A stretch of DNA of 60,933 nt, from the NCBI GenBank assembly GCA_949287085.1, contig CASEER010000017.1, positions 1-60,933 on the forward strand. Direction: 5' to 3'. A program made the position numbers and the translations under genes. This document shows, piece after piece, positions 26,686 through 35,246 of the stretch (its first letter is position 1; each line of letters starts with the position of its first letter). The notes beneath the pieces are model-generated. The model saw only the letters and a list, made by a program, of their open reading frames with translations, was not told the origin of the DNA and did not search any database. The DNA comes from an uncultured Coriobacteriaceae bacterium. Its GTDB lineage: Bacteria; Actinomycetota; Coriobacteriia; Coriobacteriales; Coriobacteriaceae.

Positions 26686-28386
26686 ATGGCAGATTTCGAG
26701 AAGAAGCAGCCGGTGCTCGACCGTCGCCACTTTGTGGGCGGCGCTCTCGCTGCGAGCGCCCTCGCCGCGCTTGCGGGCTGCACCAAGGGGGGCACCACGG
26801 CCGGTTCAACCGCCGGTTCCGCTGCCGCGGCCGAAGGCGCCCAGGGTGGCACCCTGCGCTACTACATCAACAACCCGGTTTGCATCGAGCCGTACAATCT
26901 GCAGGAGGATCAGGGCACCCAGGTCGGCTTCCAGCTGTTTGACTCGCTCACGCAGTACAACTTTGAGAAGCAGGAGCTCGAGCCCCTCGCGTGCGAGAGC
27001 TGGGATGTGAACGACGACGCCACCGAGTTCACCTTCCACCTCAAGGAGGCCAAGTTCCACGACGGCACCGACGTGCTCGCCTCGAACTGGAAGTATGGCT
27101 GGGAGCGCATCGTCAACCCCAAGACCAATCCCGACAGCCCGTCCGTCATTAGCTACCACCTGGCCATGGTCAAGGGCTACGACGACCTTGTCAACGGCAA
27201 GGCCGAGGAGATGAGCGGCCTTACCTGCCCCGACGATCACACCCTTGTGGTTACGCTCTCCTACGCCTACGCTGACTTCCCGTACGTCGCCTCGCACCCC
27301 GCGCTCGCGCCGATCCCCGATTGCGCCAAGGACATGAGCCAGGTCGACTTTGGTCTGGCCCCCGTGGGCAACGGCCCCTTCAAGATGGACGGCCAGTGGG
27401 TCGACGGCCAGTACATCAATATCGTGCGCTTCGATGACTACTACGGCGACAAGGCGGTCCTTGACGGCGTGAACTTCATGATCCAGAAGGACATGGAGAC
27501 CGCGTACAAGGAGTTCCAGGCCGGTAACCTCGATGTCTCCGACGTGCCGGTGGCCTCGCTTGAGTCCGCTGCCAAGGAGTACGGCGAGTCCGAGGATGGC
27601 TACACCATCACCCCGGGTCACCAGTTCCTGAACGGCTCCGAGCCCTCCACCTACTACCTCACCTGCAATGTGGTGAACGGCCCGTTCAAGGACGTGAACC
27701 TGCGTCACGCCGTGTCGCTCGCCATCAACCGTCAGGCCATCTGCGACACCCTCTTCCATGGTTCGCGTACCCCGGCCGACAACATTGTCCCGCCCGGAAT
27801 CAAGGGTTACGAGGAGGGCGCTTGGGAGTACTCCAAGTACGACGTCGACGCCGCGAAGGAGATTCTCGACAAGTACTATCCCGCGAACTCCGACGGCAAG
27901 CGCGACCTCAAGCTCGAGATCACCTCGAACCAGGACGGCGGCCACAAGGAGGTCATGGACTCCGTTATCTCCGACCTCGCTGCCGTGGGCATCACCTGCA
28001 CGGCCAACACGCCTGACTGGGCGACGGTCCTCGACCTTTATCAGAAGCTCGACTACCAGTTTGGTCGTCTGGGCTGGGTTGCCGACTACCCGATCATGGA
28101 CAACTTCCTGTACCCGCTGTTCTACACCGGCAACGGCGACAATCGCGCCGGCTACAGCAACAAGGAAGTCGACAAGGAGCTTATGGCTGCCCGTCAGACC
28201 GTTGATGACGACAAGCGTATTGCCGCGCTGCAGGAGGTTAACAAGAAGATCGGTAATGATATGCCGGTCATCCCGCTGATGTTCTACACGCACACCACGG
28301 TTGGTGGCTCCAACGTCGCCAAGCTGTACCTCGACCCGCAGAAGAAGGCCGACCTGTCCCAGGCTCAGCTCGTCAGCGCCGAGTAG
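26686..28386 (+). CDS. oppA: Oligopeptide ABC transporter, substrate-binding lipoprotein
   Basis: The product is 566 residues, the size of OppA/DppA family 5 binding proteins. The N-terminus is a twin-arginine-type lipoprotein signal: DRRHFVGGALAASALAALAGC, with the lipidated Cys in LAGC. The mature part has the family pattern (GFQLFDSLTQYNFE, FHLKEAKFHDGTDVLASNW, RHAVSLAINRQAICDTLFHG, GDNRAGYSNKEVDKELMAAR). It captures peptides outside the membrane for OppBCDF. AAAAAGGAGGAAGGC gives a very strong start. A hairpin terminator lies between it and oppB, which would keep the binding protein in excess. Confidence 0.93.
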   Translation: MADFEKKQPVLDRRHFVGGALAASALAALAGCTKGGTTAGSTAGSAAAAEGAQGGTLRYYINNPVCIEPYNLQEDQGTQVGFQLFDSLTQYNFEKQELEPLACESWDVNDDATEFTFHLKEAKFHDGTDVLASNWKYGWERIVNPKTNPDSPSVISYHLAMVKGYDDLVNGKAEEMSGLTCPDDHTLVVTLSYAYADFPYVASHPALAPIPDCAKDMSQVDFGLAPVGNGPFKMDGQWVDGQYINIVRFDDYYGDKAVLDGVNFMIQKDMETAYKEFQAGNLDVSDVPVASLESAAKEYGESEDGYTITPGHQFLNGSEPSTYYLTCNVVNGPFKDVNLRHAVSLAINRQAICDTLFHGSRTPADNIVPPGIKGYEEGAWEYSKYDVDAAKEILDKYYPANSDGKRDLKLEITSNQDGGHKEVMDSVISDLAAVGITCTANTPDWATVLDLYQKLDYQFGRLGWVADYPIMDNFLYPLFYTGNGDNRAGYSNKEVDKELMAARQTVDDDKRIAALQEVNKKIGNDMPVIPLMFYTHTTVGGSNVAKLYLDPQKKADLSQAQLVSAE

Positions 28387-28400
28387 TTTTATCGTGTAGG

Positions 28401-28426
28401 TTCCAAAAATAAGATATAATTTGGAA
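28401..28426. promoter_or_regulatory. Palindrome overlapping a TATAAT box upstream of oppB
   Basis: TTCCAAA (28401-28407) and TTTGGAA (28420-28426) flank TATAAT (28415-28420, sharing one base). This is a possible internal promoter with an overlapping operator. No good -35 is seen (TCGTGT at -35 distance). Confidence 0.45.
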
Positions 28427-28438
28427 TCTAACTGTACA

Positions 28439-28473
28439 GGGCGCCTGTCCTCACAGGATAGGCGCCCGTTTTT
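28439..28473 (+). terminator. Intra-operon terminator/attenuator between oppA and oppB
   Basis: GGGCGCCTGTCC pairs with GGATAGGCGCCC around TCACA, followed by GTTTTT. Partial read-through would give more oppA than oppBCDF message. Confidence 0.85.
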
Positions 28474-28523
28474 GTGGCAGGCCCAGGGCATGGCCACACC
28501 TAACGGACCAGGGGAGTTATTGT

Positions 28524-29561
28524 ATGGGAAAATACATATTGAAGCGCGTGCTTCAATTCATCCCTGTCTTCATTGGTGTAACGATTATTCTGTTCGCCAT
28601 GAAGGCCATCGTGCCCGGTGACCCGATTTCGATGATCACCGGTGGCCGCTCGGTTCCCGAGCAGACACGGCTCCAGCTTGAGGTGGAGAACAACATGATC
28701 TACGGCGACGAGGACGGTCAGCCGGTCTACGATGAGAGCGGCAACACCATTCCCGTCCCCATTTGGGAGCAGTACCTTCGCTATATGGACGATCTGGTCC
28801 ATGGCGATCTGGGCACTTCGTATCAGAAGAAGCGCCCCGTTACGGACATTTTTGCAGAGAAGTATCCGTACACCGTTAAGCTCGCGGTGGTGGCCATTTG
28901 CCTTGAGGCTGTCATGGGCATCGGCGCCGGTTTGGTTTCCGCCGTCAAGCGTTACTCCTTCTGGGACATCATCGTGACTCTCATCACTTCGGTGCTCGTT
29001 GCGGTGCCGGCGTTCTGGTTGGGTATGATCTTGCAGCTGATATTTGGTATCTGGCTCAAGGACCTTACCGGCGGCGCTTTCTCGCTGCCCATTTCTGGCG
29101 CAGGCGGCCCCAATTCGCCCTATATGGATTGGGTCCACTACATCTTGCCGGCCTTTACGCTGGCCGCGGTGTCGACCGCCTACACCGCGCGCATCATGCG
29201 CTCGCAGCTCTTGGATGTTATGAACCAGGACTACATCCGCACCGCCAAGGCCAAGGGCCTCTCGAGCCGCGCGATCATCGTGCATCATGCGCTCAAGAAC
29301 GCGCTCATCCCGGTCGTTACCTATATTGGTATCGACTTTGGTTCTATGATGGCCGGCGCCATCCTCACCGAGACCGTGTTCAACTGGCCGGGTGTGGGCT
29401 CCGAGATCTATCGCGCCATCTCGTCCCGTGACTGGCCGCTCGTTATGGGCGGTGTCACGATCATCATCGTGGTGGTCATGGTTATCAATCTGCTGGTCGA
29501 TATTAGCTACGCCTTCCTTGATCCGCGCATCAGGCTTGGCAACAGCAAGAGCGAAGATTAG
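28524..29561 (+). CDS. oppB: Oligopeptide ABC transporter permease OppB
   Basis: The product is 345 residues with a first membrane helix at YILKRVLQFIPVFIGVTIILF and several more in the C-terminal half. The signature EAA-type loop that contacts the ATPases is in DYIRTAKAKGLSSRAIIVHHALKNALIP. It pairs with OppC to form the peptide channel. It is slightly longer than usual because of a loop (GDEDGQPVYDESGNTIPVPI) after the first helix. ATG 28524 follows AGGGGAG. Confidence 0.94.
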   Translation: MGKYILKRVLQFIPVFIGVTIILFAMKAIVPGDPISMITGGRSVPEQTRLQLEVENNMIYGDEDGQPVYDESGNTIPVPIWEQYLRYMDDLVHGDLGTSYQKKRPVTDIFAEKYPYTVKLAVVAICLEAVMGIGAGLVSAVKRYSFWDIIVTLITSVLVAVPAFWLGMILQLIFGIWLKDLTGGAFSLPISGAGGPNSPYMDWVHYILPAFTLAAVSTAYTARIMRSQLLDVMNQDYIRTAKAKGLSSRAIIVHHALKNALIPVVTYIGIDFGSMMAGAILTETVFNWPGVGSEIYRAISSRDWPLVMGGVTIIIVVVMVINLLVDISYAFLDPRIRLGNSKSED

Positions 29562-29573
29562 GAGGGCGCACGG

Positions 29574-30529
29574 ATGAAGTACCCCAATCCTTCATTGAAT
29601 CTCGAAGCGGCCACACAGGCTACGCAGGCGAGCGTTGCGCACCATGAGGCGTCGGGCGAGGCGTCGCGTACCCTGTGGGGCGATGCGTGGAAGCGCCTGC
29701 GCAAGAACAAGCTCGCCATTATTGCCGCGGCATGGATCATCTTTGTAGCACTCGTCGCCATTACCGCCGACCTGTGGGCGCCGCAGCTCCTGGGTTCGCC
29801 GACCGCAGCCGACACCACCGCTATGGCTACGAGCTCGCTGCTGCCCCCGTCGCTCGAGCATCCGTTTGGCACCGACGTAACGGGCCGCGACATTCTGGTC
29901 CGCGTGATTTACGGTGCGCGCATCTCGCTCACCATTGGTTTGCTTGCCACCGCTATCTCGACCGTCATCGGTCTGGTAATGGGCGCGCTTGCCGCCTACT
30001 ACGGTGGCATTTGGGACACCATCATCATGCGCGCCGCCGACATCTTCTTGGCGTTCCCCTACGTGCTCTTCGTGCTGTGCCTCATCGCGGCGCTTGGCCA
30101 GAGCATCACGAACGTGTTTATCGCCATCGGCATCTTGGGCTGGCCGTCGATTGCACGTGTATTCCGCTCGGCAATTCTTTCGGTCAAAGAGAACGACTAC
30201 GTCGATGCCGCGCGCTCCATGGGTGCCTCTGACGCCCGCATCATCGCGCGCCACATCTTCCCCAACTCGGTTGCCTCCATCGTGGTGTACGCCACGATGA
30301 ACATCGGTTCGGCAATTCTTACCGAGGCCTCGATCTCGTTTCTCGGCATGGGCGTGCAGCCGCCCAACCCGTCGTGGGGCATCATGATCCAGGATGGCCA
30401 GGCATACCTCATGACCGCGCCCTGGCTCATGATCATGCCGGGTCTCGCGATCCTCTCCACAGTGCTCGCCTTCACCCTGCTCGGCGACGGCCTGCGCGAC
30501 GCTCTTGACGTCAAGATGAAGGATGCATA

Positions 30530-30530
<1 letters not shown>
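29574..30530 (+). CDS. oppC: Oligopeptide ABC transporter permease OppC
   Basis: The product is 318 residues. A cytoplasmic head of ~45 residues leads to helix KLAIIAAAWIIFVALVAITA, then LEHPFGTDVTGRDILVRVIYGAR, a typical OppC/DppC entry block. The ATPase-contact loop is DYVDAARSMGASDARIIARH, followed by ILTEASISFLGMGVQPPNPSWG. Start ATG 29574 follows AGGAGGG. Its stop shares a base with the oppD start codon. Confidence 0.95.
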
Positions 30531-31656
<1,126 letters not shown>

Positions 31657-31657
<1 letters not shown>

Positions 31658-32682
31658 TGGCCACTACCACGAAGGAGCCGCTGCTTAAGGTCGAGCACCT
31701 GAGCAAAGAGTTCCCCGCCGAGGCGGGCATGCTCGCGGGCAAGTTTTCCAAGCGCGTTGTTTCTGCGGTGAACGATATTTCGTTTGAGATCCACGAGGGC
31801 GAGACGTTTGGCCTGGTGGGTGAGTCCGGCTGCGGTAAGTCCACCACCGGGCGTTCCATCATGCGCCTGACCAAGCCCACCGCGGGCAAGGTGTACTTCC
31901 AGGGTCGCGACATTGCCTCCATGAGCCATAAGGAGCTCAAGGAGATGCGCCGCGACATGCAGTTCATCTTCCAGGATCCGTACGCGAGCTTGAACCCGCG
32001 CATGACCATCGGCGAGATCATCTCGGAGCCCATGACCATCCATAACGTGGGCACCAAGGAAGAGCGCATGAAGACCGTGCGCGAGCTGCTGGATGTGGTC
32101 GGCCTGAACCCCGAGCACATCAACCGCTATCCGCACGAGTTCTCGGGTGGTCAGCGCCAGCGCATCGGTATTGCGCGCGCCTTTGCGCTCAAGCCGAAGC
32201 TCATCATCTGCGACGAGCCGGTTTCGGCGTTGGACGTGTCCATTCAGGCGCAGGTGCTCAACCTGCTGAAGGACCTGCAAGACCGCTACGGCACCGCCTA
32301 CCTGTTTATCGCACACGATCTTTCGGTGGTGCAGCACATCTCTGATCGCGTGGCCGTGATGTACCTGGGCAAGATTGTTGAGGTGTCCGACTGGAAGACC
32401 CTCTACACCGAGCCGTATCACCCGTACACGCAGTCGCTGCTTTCGGCCGTGCCAGTGCCGGATCCCGACGTGCAGAAGACGCGCTCGCGCATTATTCTGG
32501 CCGGCGATCCGCCGTCGCCGATCGATCCGCCGAGTGGCTGCCGCTTCCACACCCGTTGCCCCATTGCGCAGGCAATCTGCTCCCAGGAGCAACCGGAGTT
32601 TCGTGAGGTGGCTCCGGGGCACAAGTGCGCGTGCCACTTTGCGCAGAAGTTCCCGATTAAGGAATCTCACATCGACCTGTAG
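31657..32682 (+). CDS. oppF: Oligopeptide ABC transporter ATP-binding protein OppF
   Basis: The product is 341 residues. Walker A is [15 protein letters not shown], the Q-loop [12 protein letters not shown], signature [15 protein letters not shown], Walker [14 protein letters not shown] and the switch [12 protein letters not shown]. The C-terminal extension holds the matching cysteine motif ([19 protein letters not shown]). It forms the second ATPase of the transporter. The GTAATGG junction couples its start to the oppD stop. Confidence 0.95.
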
Positions 32683-32701
32683 AGTTGATGCTTTGGCGGG
32701 T

Positions 32702-32791
32702 GGGCCCTCCGCCTTTCCCTCTTCGCTGGTCCTCGGAACTCGGCGGAGCCGAGCTCCTGCGGAATCGCTCAGAGGGAAAGGCGGAGGGTCC
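32702..32791. repeat. 90-bp nested palindrome downstream of oppF (BIME-like)
   Basis: Bases 32702-32722 pair with 32771-32791 at 20 of 21 positions (arms contain CCTCCGCCTTTCCCTCT and its complement). Inside, CTCGGCGGAGCCGAG forms a second perfect stem near 32739-32753. The layout (outer arms around an inner stem) resembles a bacterial interspersed mosaic element or REPIN. It separates oppF from the second oppA. Confidence 0.75.
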
Positions 32792-32865
32792 TCGCATATC
32801 GAGCCCATGTCGAGGTGAGGTTCTTGGTCGGGTGGTGGCAGTAATAGACTGTTGCGGTGTTGGGG

Positions 32866-32887
32866 GGGGCGCTGAGAGCGCTTTTTT
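32866..32887 (+). terminator. Short terminator before the second oppA
   Basis: GCGCT-GAG-AGCGC followed by TTTTTT at 32882-32887. The stem is only 5 pairs (extended by flanking G/C), but the T tract is good. The second binding protein may therefore have its own promoter. Confidence 0.55.
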
Positions 32888-32936
32888 GATAAGCTGGGCA
32901 GCGATGGCGACGGACGAGCTTAAAGGGACGTTGGGC

Positions 32937-34625
32937 ATGAAGTACGGTGCGCATACGATGTTGAGTCGGCGGAGCTTGGTTGCGGGTTCGCTTGCTGCGG
33001 GCGCCATGGCGGCGCTTGCTGCGTGCACGCCGGGCGCCTCGACCGGGCAGGGGAGCGGGGCCGTGGCCGAGCAGCCCCTCACGGTAGGGATTGCTCGCCC
33101 AGCGAGCCTTGATCCCGCTGCGGCGACCGACCTGAGCAGCCTCATGGTGGTGTGGCAGCTGTTTGATGCACTCACCACGTATGATTTTGAAACCGGGGAG
33201 CTCCTGGGCCTCGCGGCGGAGCGGTTCGAAGTTTCAGACGATGCGCAATCGGTAACGTTTTACCTGCGTGATGCTACGTTTCACGATAGAAGCCCGGTTA
33301 CGGCTCACGATTTTAAGCGCGCGTGGGAGCGACTTTGCGACCCGGCGCGCGGCGTTCAGGATGAGGACGACGCGCAGCAGGCGGCTTCATATGGGTACCT
33401 CCTCTCGCTAGTCAAGGGATACGATGAACTGCAGGCGGGCGAGACGTCGGAGCTTTCGGGCTTGACGTGTCCCGACGATAAAACTCTTACCGTTGCGCTG
33501 GTGACCCCGTACGCCGATTTTCCGTATGTGGCGGCGCATCCCGCATTGGGACCCGTTCCCAAGGCGGCGGAGGATGCGGAGCGTTTTGCGCGGCAGCCTG
33601 TGGGCAACGGGCCGTACCGCATGACGGAGGCGTTAAAGAGCGGCGCGGGCTCCCTTACGCTTGCATGCTATTCCGACTATTACGGTAACGCCCCGGTGCT
33701 TGATCGCGTGCGTTTTGACATAGAGGCCGATGCGGCATCGTCGTTCCGCGCGTTCCAGACGGGCGATGTGGACGTGACCGTGTGCCCCATCAACGATGCG
33801 CGCGATGCGGCTTCGAGCCTTGGTCGCGCCGAGGATGGGCGCACCCTGGGCGCGGACGGGCGGTTGTTGTGTGCGCCCGACCTTACGACGAGCATGCTCG
33901 TCTGCAACTGCGCTGCGGCGCCTCTGAACGACACCGTGGTGCGCCGGGCGCTCTCCTTGGCGGTTGATCGAGAATATCTGTGCAAGACGCTCTACCGCGA
34001 GACGCGGCTTCCGGCCGATGGCGTGGTGCCGCCAACGGTGGCGGGGTATCGCGAGGCGGCCTGGCCCTATGCACAGTTTGACGCGGACCGGGCGGCGAAG
34101 TTGCTCGACCACGGGTATCCACTTGAAGCGCAGGATGAGCGCAACCTGACCGTGCGGCTCATGTATAACACGGACGGTGGCCATAGCGAGGTCATGGATG
34201 CCCTTGCCGACAATTTTGCCAGTTTGGGCGTAACCTGCGAGCTTGAGGCGCTTGAGGTCGACGAGTTTCGCCGGCGACTGGCGTCGGGCGATTTTGACCT
34301 GGCGCGCGTAGATTGGACGGCGGATGCGCCCACGTTGGACGCGGTGCTCTTCCCCCTCTTTTTCTCGGCAAACCGTGAAACCACCAATGCGTCGCGGTTT
34401 TATAACGAGCAGGTGGACGAGCAGTTGGCGCAGGCGCGGGCGGAGCGCACCGCTGCGGCGCGGCGGTCGCTCTACCAAGACGTGGACAGTGCAGTGGGGG
34501 AGGAGTGCCCGGTGATTCCACTGATGTACCATGCGCGGGTGTATGCGGCGTCTGACCGGGTTGAGCATCTGACGGTTGATCCCCAGGGCCGCCTGGGCGT
34601 TGCTACGGCCCAGCTCGGCGAGTAG
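32937..34625 (+). CDS. Second oligopeptide-binding lipoprotein (OppA paralogue)
   Basis: The product is 562 residues. I chose ATG 32937 because AAAGGGA lies ~9 bases before it; the frame stays open to 32685 across the nested palindrome, but that part does not look like protein. The signal SRRSLVAGSLAAGAMAALAAC is again twin-arginine-like with a lipobox Cys. Paralogy to OppA is plain (VVWQLFDALTTYDFETGE, SGLTCPDDKTLTVALVTPYADFPYVAAHPAL, YNTDGGHSEVMDAL). It has no permease of its own here, so it probably feeds OppBCDF with a different peptide range. Confidence 0.9.
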   Translation: MKYGAHTMLSRRSLVAGSLAAGAMAALAACTPGASTGQGSGAVAEQPLTVGIARPASLDPAAATDLSSLMVVWQLFDALTTYDFETGELLGLAAERFEVSDDAQSVTFYLRDATFHDRSPVTAHDFKRAWERLCDPARGVQDEDDAQQAASYGYLLSLVKGYDELQAGETSELSGLTCPDDKTLTVALVTPYADFPYVAAHPALGPVPKAAEDAERFARQPVGNGPYRMTEALKSGAGSLTLACYSDYYGNAPVLDRVRFDIEADAASSFRAFQTGDVDVTVCPINDARDAASSLGRAEDGRTLGADGRLLCAPDLTTSMLVCNCAAAPLNDTVVRRALSLAVDREYLCKTLYRETRLPADGVVPPTVAGYREAAWPYAQFDADRAAKLLDHGYPLEAQDERNLTVRLMYNTDGGHSEVMDALADNFASLGVTCELEALEVDEFRRRLASGDFDLARVDWTADAPTLDAVLFPLFFSANRETTNASRFYNEQVDEQLAQARAERTAAARRSLYQDVDSAVGEECPVIPLMYHARVYAASDRVEHLTVDPQGRLGVATAQLGE

Positions 34626-34913
34626 TTTTGGTCCGGGCGAGGCGAGCGGCTTTGGCCCAGCCGTAGCCGTTGGTGGGTTTGTGCGGCTGGGCTGCGTGGC
34701 GCGGGCGTGCACCTGCCGGCTCGGGTGGGCACGGCTGGTTCGGCGATCTGCGACGCCCAAGCCTGAAAAGAATCGGTCACGCAAATTTGATTACGCTTTG
34801 ATTGCACATCTGATTGCGCTTTGATTGCACATCTGATTGCGCTTTGCAGAAAAATTCTCAAAATTCTTCTTGCGCAAACGGGAGTGTCTGGGTTATTATC
34901 TTTTTCGCTGCTT
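34626..34913. other. Intergenic region with a 23-bp tandem repeat upstream of tRNA-Leu
   Basis: No gene is supported. GATTRCGCTTTGATTGCACA-TCT is repeated in tandem at 34789-34811 and 34812-34834, with a third partial copy to 34846. The DNA then turns A+T-rich up to the tRNA, which probably includes its promoter. Confidence 0.6.
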
Positions 34914-35003
34914 GTCGGAGTGGCGGAATTGGCAGACGCGCTAGCTTGAGGTGCTAGTGATCACTTTTCGATCATGCGGGTTCAAGTCCCGCCTCCGACA
35001 CCA
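34914..35003 (+). tRNA. tRNA-Leu (anticodon GAG)
   Basis: A 90-base class II tRNA with encoded CCA. Acceptor stem GTCGGAG pairs with CTCCGAC; the anticodon arm is CTAGC-TTGAGGT-GCTAG, giving GAG; the long variable arm is GTGATCACTTTTCGATCAT; the T arm holds GGTTCAAGTCC. A terminator follows. Confidence 0.96.
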
Positions 35004-35013
35004 TCGATGATTC

Positions 35014-35038
35014 AGGGTCTCTTCGGAGGCCCTTTTTC
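35014..35038 (+). terminator. Terminator of tRNA-Leu
   Basis: AGGGTCTC-TTCG-GAGGCCCT followed by TTTTC. Confidence 0.85.
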
Positions 35039-35055
35039 ATGCCGCGACAGACTGG

Positions 35056-35129
35056 CGGAGTGGCGAAATCGCGCGCGGGCGCCGTGGCTGCGCGGAGTGG
35101 CGAAATCGCGCGCGGGCGCCGTGGCTGCG
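35056..35129. repeat. Two tandem copies of a 37-bp repeat
   Basis: CGGAGTGGCGAAATCGCGCG and the next 17 bases (35056-35092) are repeated at 35093-35129 with essentially no change. It lies between tRNA-Leu and the PP2C gene; its first bases resemble the tRNA-Leu 5' end (GGAGTGGCG). Confidence 0.75.
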
Positions 35130-35246
35130 CGCAGCACCGGAATCACGTGCGGGGTTTCTGGGCGGGTTCGGTTGTGTCCGCACGACAGGGTATAGTAAGA
35201 GCCGTATCACCCGACGGATGGTGCCCGCCAACGGAGAGGACGTGCC

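Noticed and set aside
34780..35130. CRISPR array
   Set aside because: The repeats are directly tandem with no unique spacers, and no cas gene is present.
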